From positions 1 through 11,887 of the forward strand of contig JAKLHX010000020.1 of assembly GCA_022709925.1 (NCBI GenBank): DNA of 11,887 nucleotides. Reading direction: 5' to 3'. The translations under genes were made by a program, and so were the position numbers. Positions 1 through 6,007 of this stretch are shown here, in pieces. This stretch comes from Candidatus Margulisiibacteriota bacterium. GTDB lineage: Bacteria; Margulisbacteria; WOR-1; JAKLHX01. Within the stretch, counting starts at the first letter, position 1, and each line of letters opens with the position of its first letter. Under the pieces are notes generated by a model that made no database searches, was not told where the DNA came from, and saw only the letters and a program-made list of their open reading frames with translations.

Positions 1-1285
1 GTGGGATCTCTATGAGTAGTTCAGGGCTGAATCCTTTCATCAGCTTGTTCAATATAGTGCCGAGCACTATCCATACCAGGAAAAGTATGAAGTATACGCT
101 GAATATAGGCCAGACCCCGTATTGGCCGAGGATCCCGATTATCATGGCTTGAAGCGCCGCGCACGGGATACCTATGGAGATGAGCGTAGCTGCTATGAAC
201 CGTTCTCTTTTGCTCTCAAGGACCCTTGTCGCCAGTATTCCCGGGACATTGCAGCCGAACCCGAGAAGTACTGGGACGATGGCAAAGCCGTGAAGGCCGA
301 GCCTGTGCATGAAATTGTCCATGAGCACCGCAAGGCGCGGAAGGTATCCGGAATCTTCAAGGATCCCGAGGACAAAATAGAAAGCCATGAGATAGGGGGC
401 TACCATCGCGAATTCCACATATAGAGCCGTGCTGAGTACCCCGAAAGACTGTTTAAAGTCTATTCCTGAATTTATAAGGCGTCCCACCAGTATGTCGTGG
501 ACCAGCCCTTGTCCTCCGAGGATGTTGCTAAGCTGCATCAGCAGCGGCTTGTAAAGTTGTTCAAAGAACGGGTCAGCTACGTAGCTTATTATCGATTCTC
601 CGATCAGTCTTATGAGCATGAACGATATTGCCGCTACAAATGCGGCTATTATAAGCCCGCTTAGGGGATGTATCGTCATGTCCTGTACGAATTCCGAAAA
701 AGTGTGATGCCTGTGTTCCAGCTTTTGTATCTTTGAGATGATCTCTCCTATGTCTTTCCACCGGTCTTCAAGGTCGTGTTTGCGGACTTTTGGGTTCGCG
801 GCGACGGATATCTTTTCGGCGAGTTCTTTAAAACCTTCTCCCGTCACTGCGGTCGTCGCGACCACGGGGACGCCGAGCCACTCTTCAAGTTTTTTTATGT
901 CTATCGTTATCCCCCTGTGCCTTGTGTCGTCCCACATGTTGAGCGCTACGATGACCTTTATGTCCTTTTCCATAAGTTCCAGTGTGAGGGACAGGTTCCT
1001 CTCAAGGTTCGTAGAGTCGATGATGTTTATTACCGTATCGCGGTTCTGTATCGACTCTTCGAGCAGCCGGCAGGCGACATCTTCGGCCTTACAGGTGGCG
1101 GAAAGCGAATAGGTCCCCGGCACATCTATTACTTCGTAAGTCTCTCCGTTGAGCAGCGTCTCGCCGCGCGTGACCTCTACGGTCGTTCCCGGATAGTTGG
1201 ATGAGATCACATGGGTCCCAGTAAGCCTTGAGAAAAAGACGCTTTTCCCTACGTTGGGGTTGCCTATGAGGAGTATCCGTTTCAT
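1..1285 (-). CDS. feoB: Ferrous iron transport protein B (FeoB), C-terminal part outside window
   Basis: FeoB is an inner-membrane Fe(II) transporter with an N-terminal G-protein domain. About 428 codons are visible from ATG at 1285; the frame is still open at the window start, so the protein is cut, not broken. The full family length is about 650-770 residues. Visible motifs: P-loop GNPNVGKS near residues 8-15, the switch region YPGTTVE, G3 DVPGTYS, G4 NMWD and a G5-like TAVTGEG. A short helical linker follows, then hydrophobic segments that include GFGCNVPGILATR, the typical first Gate-region motif. The last visible residues, ELLIEIP, lead into the family's conserved EIPPYR. The start is supported by GAGGTG 5 nt upstream. 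It follows feoA with a 2-bp gap, so the two are co-transcribed. Identity is very secure. Confidence 0.97.
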   Translation of the reverse strand, partial: MKRILLIGNPNVGKSVFFSRLTGTHVISSNYPGTTVEVTRGETLLNGETYEVIDVPGTYSLSATCKAEDVACRLLEESIQNRDTVINIIDSTNLERNLSLTLELMEKDIKVIVALNMWDDTRHRGITIDIKKLEEWLGVPVVATTAVTGEGFKELAEKISVAANPKVRKHDLEDRWKDIGEIISKIQKLEHRHHTFSEFVQDMTIHPLSGLIIAAFVAAISFMLIRLIGESIISYVADPFFEQLYKPLLMQLSNILGGQGLVHDILVGRLINSGIDFKQSFGVLSTALYVEFAMVAPYLMAFYFVLGILEDSGYLPRLAVLMDNFMHRLGLHGFAIVPVLLGFGCNVPGILATRVLESKRERFIAATLISIGIPCAALQAMIIGILGQYGVWPIFSVYFILFLVWIVLGTILNKLMKGFSPELLIEIP

Positions 1286-1287
1286 GT

Positions 1288-1530
1288 TCACACCTCGACT
1301 TTTATTTTGCTTGCCATCCCGTGCCCTATAGATACGGTACAAGATCCTACGGATATGGTCGTCGGCCCGTTCATGAATTGCGAGCCTCTTTTTTTTATCT
1401 TTGAGCCGATCCTTATGCCGATGTTCGATAATTTTTGCTGCAGGTTCTTGCCGCCCTCGATCGAGACTATTTTAGCGGACCTGCCGTCTTTGAGGTCCAC
1501 AAGGGATATGTTGTCCTTTGTCGTAGACAT
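1288..1530 (-). CDS. feoA: FeoA, SH3-like ferrous iron transport accessory protein
   Basis: FeoA is a small cytoplasmic SH3-like beta-barrel protein that works with FeoB in Fe(II) uptake. The 80-residue product has the usual FeoA length and pattern: an early leucine-aspartate-leucine-lysine-x-glycine opening, IEGGKNLQQKLSNIGIRIGS (residues 24-43), then an NGPTTISVG strand pair and a closing HGMASKIKVEV. It is the first gene of a minus-strand feoAB operon. The region before its ATG lacks a good Shine-Dalgarno, and there is no convincing -35/-10 pair, although a TATAAT lies at 1556-1551 on this strand. The 50-bp spacer shared with tspO carries a CTTAAG dyad that may be an operator. No recognisable Fur box was found there. 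Confidence 0.95.
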   Translation of the reverse strand: MSTTKDNISLVDLKDGRSAKIVSIEGGKNLQQKLSNIGIRIGSKIKKRGSQFMNGPTTISVGSCTVSIGHGMASKIKVEV

Positions 1531-1550
1531 CTTAAGACTTATGCTATCAT
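1524..1550 (+). promoter_or_regulatory. Candidate tspO promoter (TAGACA-N15-TATCAT)
   Basis: TAGACA at 1524-1529 is followed after 15 bp by TATCAT at 1545-1550, with an extended TGC immediately before the -10. Transcription would begin near 1557, leaving a short leader that contains the strong Shine-Dalgarno AGGAGG at 1566-1571. The -35 box lies over the start codon of the divergent feoA. The spacing and the TGC match the promoter upstream of the MORN-repeat gene. This is inference from motif match only. Confidence 0.5.
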
Positions 1551-1564
1551 ATTATAAACTTAAG
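1531..1564. repeat. Dyad with CTTAAG arms between feoA and tspO
   Basis: CTTAAG occurs at 1531-1536 and again at 1559-1564. Inside these, TTAT (1539-1542) faces ATAA (1554-1557), giving an imperfect inverted repeat centred near 1547 with a one-base offset between arms. It spans the candidate tspO -10 and the feoA leader, so it could be a shared operator. CTTAAG is itself palindromic and the sequence is AT-rich, so chance is possible. Confidence 0.3.
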
Positions 1565-1580
1565 CAGGAGGGGGATAATA

Positions 1581-2054
1581 ATGATGAAAGATATCGTCGG
1601 GATTTGCGTATCCGCTTTGATATGTCTTCTTGCCGGGGTGATCGGCTCGTTTTTTACTTATTCCGCGATCCCGGGATGGTACGCTGCTTTGAACAAACCG
1701 TTTTTTACTCCTCCGGGATGGCTTTTTGCCCCTGTTTGGACGGTCCTTTATATCATGATGGGAGCTTCCGCTTACCTTATATGGAAAAAGCGCAAAGAAA
1801 GCAGCGAAGCGGTAAAGGGGCTTATTGTCTTTGCCGCCCAGCTTGTCCTTAATACCATGTGGTCAGTGGTTTTCTTTGGATACAAGGATATCTTCTTTGC
1901 CTTATTGATCATTGTTTTTCTTTGGGCGCTGATCCTGGCATGCATTATACAGTTCAACAAGCTGTCAAGGAATGCGATGCTTTTACTCGTGCCGTATATC
2001 GTATGGGTAAGCTTTGCGACGCTGCTCAACGCGGCTATCTGGCTGCTTAACTAG
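1581..2054 (+). CDS. tspO: TspO/MBR family tryptophan-rich membrane protein
   Basis: TspO proteins are five-helix membrane proteins that bind porphyrins and related ligands and affect tetrapyrrole and stress responses. The 157-residue length is normal. Family landmarks are plain: IPGWYAALNKPFFTPPGW (residues 30-47), APVWTVLYIMMG (50-61), the QLVLNTMWSVVFFG helix (87-100) and the closing VPYIVWVSFATLLNAAIWLLN stretch from residue 137. Eight tryptophans are present. The start is fixed by a strong AGGAGG 9 nt upstream of ATG 1581; ATG 1584 is an alternative. The gene is divergent from feoAB, which suggests a link to iron or haem status, though nothing in the sequence proves co-regulation. Its TAG stop shares the palindrome CTAG with the stop of the convergent downstream gene. 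Confidence 0.96.
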   Translation: MMKDIVGICVSALICLLAGVIGSFFTYSAIPGWYAALNKPFFTPPGWLFAPVWTVLYIMMGASAYLIWKKRKESSEAVKGLIVFAAQLVLNTMWSVVFFGYKDIFFALLIIVFLWALILACIIQFNKLSRNAMLLLVPYIVWVSFATLLNAAIWLLN

Positions 2055-2467
2055 GGGCTTTTCCTGGGCTTTGCGCTGTAGCCGCATCCCGGGAGAAAAA
2101 CGGGCTCTTTGAAATAATCCACCAGGGGGAAATTCCTGCATACGTTCGGGCGCCAGAAGTAATTCCCGCATTTCCCGTCTTTTGTCAGGTTCTTGCATTC
2201 GAACACAAAATAATCGTCCTCAAAGTCTATCCATTTGAGCTTGAAGTCAAAAAGCCATTCTATCCATTTGACGCTTATTTTTGCAAAAAGAGGGCTGTTC
2301 GTCTGCGCGCGGGTGGCTTTTAGATATATCTGCTTGCAGCATTGCCCGCACTTGAGGCATTTTCCGTCGAGGACATATCTTGTCTTGAACAGGTATTTTT
2401 TCGGAAAGTTTACAAGAAAGTTGTCTATGAGCACGAATATTATCCCGATACGTTTGAAAATGCGCAT
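2051..2467 (-). CDS. YkgJ-type cysteine-cluster protein (CxxCxxCC domain)
   Basis: This 138-residue protein carries the CxxCxxCC signature of the YkgJ/UPF0153 family, thought to bind zinc or an Fe-S cluster; its reaction is unknown. Visible ligand candidates are C37, C40, C43 and C44 in the GKCLKCGQCC segment, then C91, C100, C110 and C128. These include the family's C-x8-C...RPxxCRxFP block near residues 91-114. The N-terminus (residues 1-20) is hydrophobic but does not look like a cleaved signal. No Shine-Dalgarno precedes ATG 2467; instead a TATAAT ends 7 nt before it, so the message is probably leaderless. Its TAG stop at 2051-2053 overlaps the tspO stop at 2052-2054. Family assignment is secure; function is not. 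Confidence 0.88.
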   Translation of the reverse strand: MRIFKRIGIIFVLIDNFLVNFPKKYLFKTRYVLDGKCLKCGQCCKQIYLKATRAQTNSPLFAKISVKWIEWLFDFKLKWIDFEDDYFVFECKNLTKDGKCGNYFWRPNVCRNFPLVDYFKEPVFLPGCGYSAKPRKSP

Positions 2468-2474
2468 ACTAAAA

Positions 2475-2502
2475 ATTATACTATTATTGACATCAATATC
2501 AA
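2475..2502 (-). promoter_or_regulatory. Promoter of the YkgJ-like gene, probably leaderless
   Basis: On the minus strand TTGATA (2502-2497) is followed after 16 bp by a perfect TATAAT (2480-2475). The -10 ends exactly 7 nt before ATG 2467, so transcription should begin at or next to the start codon. The element overlaps the plus-strand promoter of the MORN gene, so the two polymerases could not bind at the same time. Confidence 0.6.
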
Positions 2503-2513
2503 TATGCTATAAT
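2487..2513 (+). promoter_or_regulatory. Strong promoter of the MORN-repeat gene (TTGACA-N15-TATAAT)
   Basis: A perfect -35 TTGACA (2487-2492) and perfect -10 TATAAT (2508-2513) are separated by 15 bp, with an extended TGC directly before the -10. Transcription would begin near 2520, giving a roughly 16-nt leader that carries the AAGGGA-type Shine-Dalgarno ahead of ATG 2536. The 15-bp spacer is shorter than the usual 17, but the same spacing recurs at two other promoters in the window. Confidence 0.65.
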
Positions 2514-2535
2514 TCCGCATAAGGGAAAGAAAAGC

Positions 2536-3249
2536 ATGAAAATGAATATGTCTGTAAAATTTATGTGCGCTGTCCTGATGTTACTCATCAGTTCTTCCGT
2601 CTCTTCCGCAGAGGTGAGAAAACAGTTCTTCCCCAACGGGAAGCTTAAGGTCATCACGAACTATAAGAACGGCGTCAAGTACGGGGTCGAAAAAGAGTAC
2701 TATCCGGACGGAAAACTAAAATATGTCACAAGTTACAGGGCCGGATCGAAACACGGGATAGCAAAAGTATATTATCCGAGCGGCGTGCTCATGTCCGCGA
2801 CAAGTTACAAGTTCAATGCCCACGACGGCCCCGCCAAGCAGTATTACGAGAACGGGAAGCTAAGGTCCGAGGTCACATATAAGAAGGATGTAAAATACGG
2901 CCCCGCCATAGCTTATTATGAGAGCGGGACTTTGTGGACGGAGATATATTACAAGGACGATGTTAAGGACGGCCCGTGCAAGACCTATTATGAGAACGGC
3001 AACTTACAATCCGAGATAACCTATGTGAATGACCTTCGCGAAGGCCCGGTAAAAGAATATTATGAGAACGGGCAGCCGATGACCGAGACCACGTATATTG
3101 CCGACCTTCGGGAAGGCCCGGCCAAAGAATACTATGATAACGGCGTAGTGATGACAGAACTTACTTATAAAGACGATCTTCCGTCGGGCAAAATAAGGCG
3201 GTACGACAAGTTCGGTAGGCTTATAACTTCCGAGAACGCTAATCCTTAA
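2536..3249 (+). CDS. Exported MORN-repeat protein (MORN_2 / YwqK-like)
   Basis: The 237-residue protein begins with a signal peptide (charged start, hydrophobic core near residues 8-18, probable cleavage after SSVSSA near residue 25). It is followed by eight repeats of exactly 24 residues (27-218) and a 19-residue degenerate tail. Each repeat has the MORN_2 pattern: YY-x-N/D/S-G-x-L...TY...G. Such proteins (COG2849, sometimes labelled YwqK-family antitoxin components) form elongated beta-hairpin stacks and probably act as extracytoplasmic binding or scaffold proteins. No toxin partner is beside it, so the antitoxin label should not be taken at face value. The start is supported by AAGGGAAAG about 6 nt upstream. 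Its stop lies in CCTTAAGG, 3 bp from the stop of the convergent TPR gene. Confidence 0.88.
   Translation: MKMNMSVKFMCAVLMLLISSSVSSAEVRKQFFPNGKLKVITNYKNGVKYGVEKEYYPDGKLKYVTSYRAGSKHGIAKVYYPSGVLMSATSYKFNAHDGPAKQYYENGKLRSEVTYKKDVKYGPAIAYYESGTLWTEIYYKDDVKDGPCKTYYENGNLQSEITYVNDLREGPVKEYYENGQPMTETTYIADLREGPAKEYYDNGVVMTELTYKDDLPSGKIRRYDKFGRLITSENANP
2614..3189 (+). repeat. Eight tandem 72-bp coding repeats (24 residues each)
   Basis: Eight consecutive 24-codon units encode the MORN_2 modules with no insertion or deletion between them. The protein period is exact, while the DNA of the units has drifted; the best-conserved piece is the tyrosine-tyrosine-glutamate-asparagine-glycine coding core of the later units. 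The last units (5-8) are most alike, sharing GGCCC and a DLREG boundary in units 6 and 7, which hints at more recent duplication there. Confidence 0.9.
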
Positions 3250-3252
3250 GGG

Positions 3253-3624
3253 TCAGCCTCGCGCTTTGTTCACCATTTCGATCAGTTCCGATTTTATCTC
3301 TATACCCAAAGAGCGGGCTTTATTGATATCTCTCATGCATCCGTCCAGGTCCCTCAGAAAAAACCTTGCTACGGCCCTGTTATGGTAGGCATCCCCGAAG
3401 TCTTCTTTAAGGTTTATGGCCTCTGTAAAGTCCTCGAGGGATTGTTTCCACCAGCCCTTGAAGTTATAGGCGGTGCCGCGGTTATAAAATACATCCGCTT
3501 TGGTAGCGTCGTGTTCTATTGACCTGTCAAAATCGTTTATGGCCTCGTCTATCTTGCCCATCTTAAAAAAAGATAAGCCCCTGTTATAGAAATAATCTCC
3601 GGGGTTCTTGTTCTGTTCCGCCAT
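3253..3624 (-). CDS. Small three-TPR protein
   Basis: The 123-residue protein is almost entirely three tetratricopeptide repeats, at about residues 8-42, 43-76 and 77-110. Each has the YxNRGxxxxxxGxxxxAxxDFxxAI-type spacing: FYNRGLSFFKMGKIDEAIND, FYNRGTAYNFKGWWKQSLED and a weaker YHNRAVARFF unit. TPR proteins are protein-protein adaptors. There is no signal peptide or membrane segment, so it should be cytoplasmic, and no partner can be named. Its start is preceded by a -10 ending 7 nt before ATG 3624. An AAGGA sits only 1 nt from the ATG, too close to act as a Shine-Dalgarno, so it is probably leaderless. The -35 box overlaps that of the divergent acetolactate decarboxylase gene. Confidence 0.85.
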   Translation of the reverse strand: MAEQNKNPGDYFYNRGLSFFKMGKIDEAINDFDRSIEHDATKADVFYNRGTAYNFKGWWKQSLEDFTEAINLKEDFGDAYHNRAVARFFLRDLDGCMRDINKARSLGIEIKSELIEMVNKARG

Positions 3625-3631
3625 GTCCTTG

Positions 3632-3659
3632 ATATTATCAGAACCGCGATCGTTGTCAA
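3632..3659 (-). promoter_or_regulatory. Promoter of the TPR gene sharing its -35 with the divergent gene
   Basis: On the minus strand a perfect TTGACA (3659-3654) is followed after 16 bp by TAATAT (3637-3632), with TGA just before it as an extended -10. The -10 ends 7 nt before ATG 3624, the same distance as at three other starts in the window. A GATAAT at 3639-3634 is an alternative -10. Confidence 0.5.
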
Positions 3660-3679
3660 TAAGTGATATTTGCTATAAT
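3653..3679 (+). promoter_or_regulatory. Promoter of the acetolactate decarboxylase gene (TTGTCA-N15-TATAAT)
   Basis: TTGTCA (3653-3658) is followed after 15 bp by a perfect TATAAT (3674-3679) preceded by TGC. The -10 ends 7 nt before ATG 3687, which predicts a leaderless transcript. The -35 bases are the opposite strand of the TPR gene's TTGACA, so one box serves two divergent promoters. Confidence 0.6.
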
Positions 3680-3686
3680 ACTGGTT

Positions 3687-4478
3687 ATGAATACGGTTAT
3701 GATGTATCTCCGGAAAGCAAACTTGTTGCTGTGTCTGTCTTTATTGTTGTGCATGCCTGTACATGCCAAGATGGATACTTCGGTGATCTTTCAGTATTCT
3801 ACTCTCAATGCTCTACAGGCCGGAGTATACGAAGGGGAGATATCCCTTTCTGAACTCAAAAAACACGGGGATTTCGGTGTCGGAACGTTCGATGGCCTTG
3901 ACGGAGAGATGATCCTTCTTAACGGTGAGTTGTATCAGGTAAAGTCGGACGGCCGTGTGTATATCCCCGGTAAGAACATGAAGACGCCGTTCGCACAGGT
4001 GGCATGGTTCCTGCCGGAACAAAAGATAGCATTAAATAACATCGACGGTATTGATGCTGTTTGCGGGAAGATGGACGGATCGCTGCCCACAAAAAACCTT
4101 TTCTATGCGGTGAAGATAAAAGGCCTGTTCAAGTCCGTAAAACTGCGCAGTGTCCCAAAACAGGGGGCCCCTTATCCTGCGCTTTCAGAAGCGGTCAAAT
4201 CCCAGGCGATATTCGAAGCAAAGGACGTGGAAGGGACGATAGTAGGTTACAGATATCCTGATTATATAAGCGAGATCAATATTGCCGGTTATCATCTTCA
4301 TTTCATATCCTCCGACAGGACATTGGGAGGGCATCTTATTGATTGTTCCGTGGATAACGCGGCGGCATCTGTAGATCAAAAGCGGGGGTTGTACCTTCTG
4401 TTGTCCGAAACGGACGAGTTCAAGAGAACGGACCTGTCCAAGCCTCAGAACGATTCTTTGATAAAGTCTGAAAAGTGA
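3687..4478 (+). CDS. budA: Alpha-acetolactate decarboxylase with signal peptide
   Basis: The enzyme converts (S)-2-acetolactate to (R)-acetoin and CO2. The 263-residue product (from ATG 3687) shows the family core FQYSTLNALQAGVYEGEISL (residues 35-54), GDFGVGTFDGLDGEM with the active-site Glu (E74), PFAQVAWF, the arginine in KLRSVP (R154), and the zinc histidines H203 and H205 (YHLHF) and H216 (LGGHL). All expected catalytic and metal residues appear present. Residues 1-27 form a signal peptide (basic YLRK, then a leucine-rich core, cleavage near VHA-K), so the enzyme is probably exported, as in Brevibacillus AldB. ATG 3687 is preferred because the -10 ends 7 nt upstream; ATG 3699 or 3702 would also keep the signal. 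No acetolactate synthase is adjacent. It ends 4 bp from the convergent mtlD-like stop. Confidence 0.93.
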   Translation: MNTVMMYLRKANLLLCLSLLLCMPVHAKMDTSVIFQYSTLNALQAGVYEGEISLSELKKHGDFGVGTFDGLDGEMILLNGELYQVKSDGRVYIPGKNMKTPFAQVAWFLPEQKIALNNIDGIDAVCGKMDGSLPTKNLFYAVKIKGLFKSVKLRSVPKQGAPYPALSEAVKSQAIFEAKDVEGTIVGYRYPDYISEINIAGYHLHFISSDRTLGGHLIDCSVDNAAASVDQKRGLYLLLSETDEFKRTDLSKPQNDSLIKSEK

Positions 4479-4482
4479 CCTT

Positions 4483-5961
4483 TTAAGAGCGGCTCTTCAC
4501 GATATCCCGGTAAGAATTAAGTACCATGGTGTATAGCTCGTCATCCGGCATAAGACGGCAGACGACCTGAAGCATATACTGGAGTTTGTCTTCCGGTTCC
4601 GTTACGTCGCTTGGTATAGAGACCGTCTTGTCGTTCTCCGGTCTTACATTGATCGCGTAGAATATGCCGGCCGCTATGCCTTTTGCTATGTTCTCCGGCC
4701 TTATGCCGGTCATAAGGCATAATCTTGCGGCGCCTATCATGCGGTCGTTGGGTGCGAGCTTCCTGAAAGGGTCTCCTCCCACCCTGAAGACACTGTCTTT
4801 ATATTCTTCAAATATCGAAGCGGTGTGAGTCCTGTAAACTTTTGTCTGGGCTTCGCTGAACCCGAACTGCCTGGTAAGCGCGGATTCGATCTCTTTCATC
4901 GCCCCCTCAAATACCGTTCTTATTTCAGTGGCTCCCATAGCTTTGTCTGTGCCGAGTATCCCGTTGGCGAACCCTAGATATGCCACGAGAGCGTGAGGCA
5001 TGTTGAACGCAAAAAGCTTTTGCATAGCGAGAGCGTCATAACCTTGCGCGAGTTTCATCTGAGGGACCCCTGTTCTCCGTCCTTTGAAGCCTTTTGCGTC
5101 AACAGGTATAAAATGTCCATGTCCGGCCACGCTTATATCCAAGGGGCTGCCCATTAACAATCCGGTAGGGTAGTGTCCTATGGCTCTGGCCATACCTATA
5201 TGCCTTTTTACATAATCTAAGAAAAGGGTTTCCTGAGAAGAATTAAGTATCAATGCTGATGCCGCATCGAAGAAGCTTGTCCTGAATTCGGCAAGCTGGT
5301 CTTCTATTCCTTTAAAATCATTTACAGGGGTCACGGGCATGTTCTCAAGGAATATAATATTTAAATTGGCATCTATTCCAAATAACATCCTGCGGAAAAC
5401 GCCTTCAGCGATCGTGGGCGCTATCCTTGGCAGGACCTTTGGCCCTACCGAAGTAGTTATCATCGAAGCCCTTATTATCTCGGCAACGGCAGCTCCTTTT
5501 TGAGCGACACTGTTCAAAAGATGGAGGTCAGAGATGGTCTGTTCTTTTCCGTCTATATTCACATAGTAACAATCGCTAGCCCTTAAAGTATCTATGAGCG
5601 CTTGATCGGCATCCAGGAATGATATCCTGAACCCTGCCTGCGCGATGAACGGCGCCAGAAAGCCTCTCCCTATCGCCCCGGCGCCGAATTGGACCGCTTT
5701 TTTTTCGGCATCCACGGACCCAAGCTCAATACTTGCGATGGCAGGAAGGAAAGCCGCTTGTTCGCGGATGTCGCAGGCTTTTTCCAGGACAAGTTGTTTT
5801 GCCCTTCTGGAAAGGTCCGTCCCATTGCGGTCTATCCATAGTGACCCGAGATGTCTTCTTTCCCTTATGCCGGCAAGAAGGCTCGGCGGAATGGAACCGC
5901 AATAGGCGCTTACGGGGTTTATAGGTATATTTTTCAAGATCGTACTCATACAAATATTCAT
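4483..5961 (-). CDS. mtlD: Mannitol-1-phosphate 5-dehydrogenase-like protein with N-terminal extension
   Basis: This is a polyol-specific long-chain dehydrogenase/reductase that probably interconverts mannitol 1-phosphate and fructose 6-phosphate with NAD(H). The Rossmann motif FGAGAIGRGF lies at residues 92-101, followed by an acidic FLDAD beta-2 end (115-119), ENMPVTPVN (206-214), the catalytic K-x4-N-x2-H set in KLFAFNMPH (K315, N320, H323), and the C-terminal DPFRKLAPNDRMIGAARL block (397-414). The family is usually about 380 residues; here about 87 residues precede the Rossmann fold and look like no domain I know. In the extension the only methionines are M1 and M5; a GTG at residue 83 could give a family-sized protein but has no good Shine-Dalgarno. 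It lies 46 bp after citrate synthase on the same strand, so co-transcription is likely. The exact substrate is inferred. Confidence 0.82.
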   Translation of the reverse strand: MNICMSTILKNIPINPVSAYCGSIPPSLLAGIRERRHLGSLWIDRNGTDLSRRAKQLVLEKACDIREQAAFLPAIASIELGSVDAEKKAVQFGAGAIGRGFLAPFIAQAGFRISFLDADQALIDTLRASDCYYVNIDGKEQTISDLHLLNSVAQKGAAVAEIIRASMITTSVGPKVLPRIAPTIAEGVFRRMLFGIDANLNIIFLENMPVTPVNDFKGIEDQLAEFRTSFFDAASALILNSSQETLFLDYVKRHIGMARAIGHYPTGLLMGSPLDISVAGHGHFIPVDAKGFKGRRTGVPQMKLAQGYDALAMQKLFAFNMPHALVAYLGFANGILGTDKAMGATEIRTVFEGAMKEIESALTRQFGFSEAQTKVYRTHTASIFEEYKDSVFRVGGDPFRKLAPNDRMIGAARLCLMTGIRPENIAKGIAAGIFYAINVRPENDKTVSIPSDVTEPEDKLQYMLQVVCRLMPDDELYTMVLNSYRDIVKSRS

Positions 5962-6007
5962 CGAATGAAAAATAAGTGGATTTCAGGGATATTTATGGCA
6001 GGAAGGA

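Noticed and set aside
122..1204. Plus-strand open frames over the first 1.2 kb (for example 122-424 and 776-1204)
   Set aside because: They are opposite-strand shadows of feoB, whose minus-strand frame is continuous and carries all GTPase motifs.
1531..1580. Fur box upstream of feoA
   Set aside because: No sequence close to the GATAAT-type Fur repeat could be found; only the CTTAAG dyad is visible.
2614..3189. CRISPR-like array
   Set aside because: The periodicity is in frame, has no unique spacers, and encodes MORN modules.
3625..3630. AAGGA as Shine-Dalgarno of the TPR gene
   Set aside because: Only 1 nt separates it from the ATG, too close to function.
3663..3686. Upstream GTG start for the acetolactate decarboxylase
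   Set aside because: It would place the -10 TATAAT inside the coding region and add residues ahead of a signal peptide; ATG 3687 fits better.
4485..4497. Small inverted repeat AAGAG/CTCTT at the end of the mtlD-like gene as a terminator
   Set aside because: The stem is only 5 bp with a 3-nt loop and has no T run on the transcribed side of either gene.
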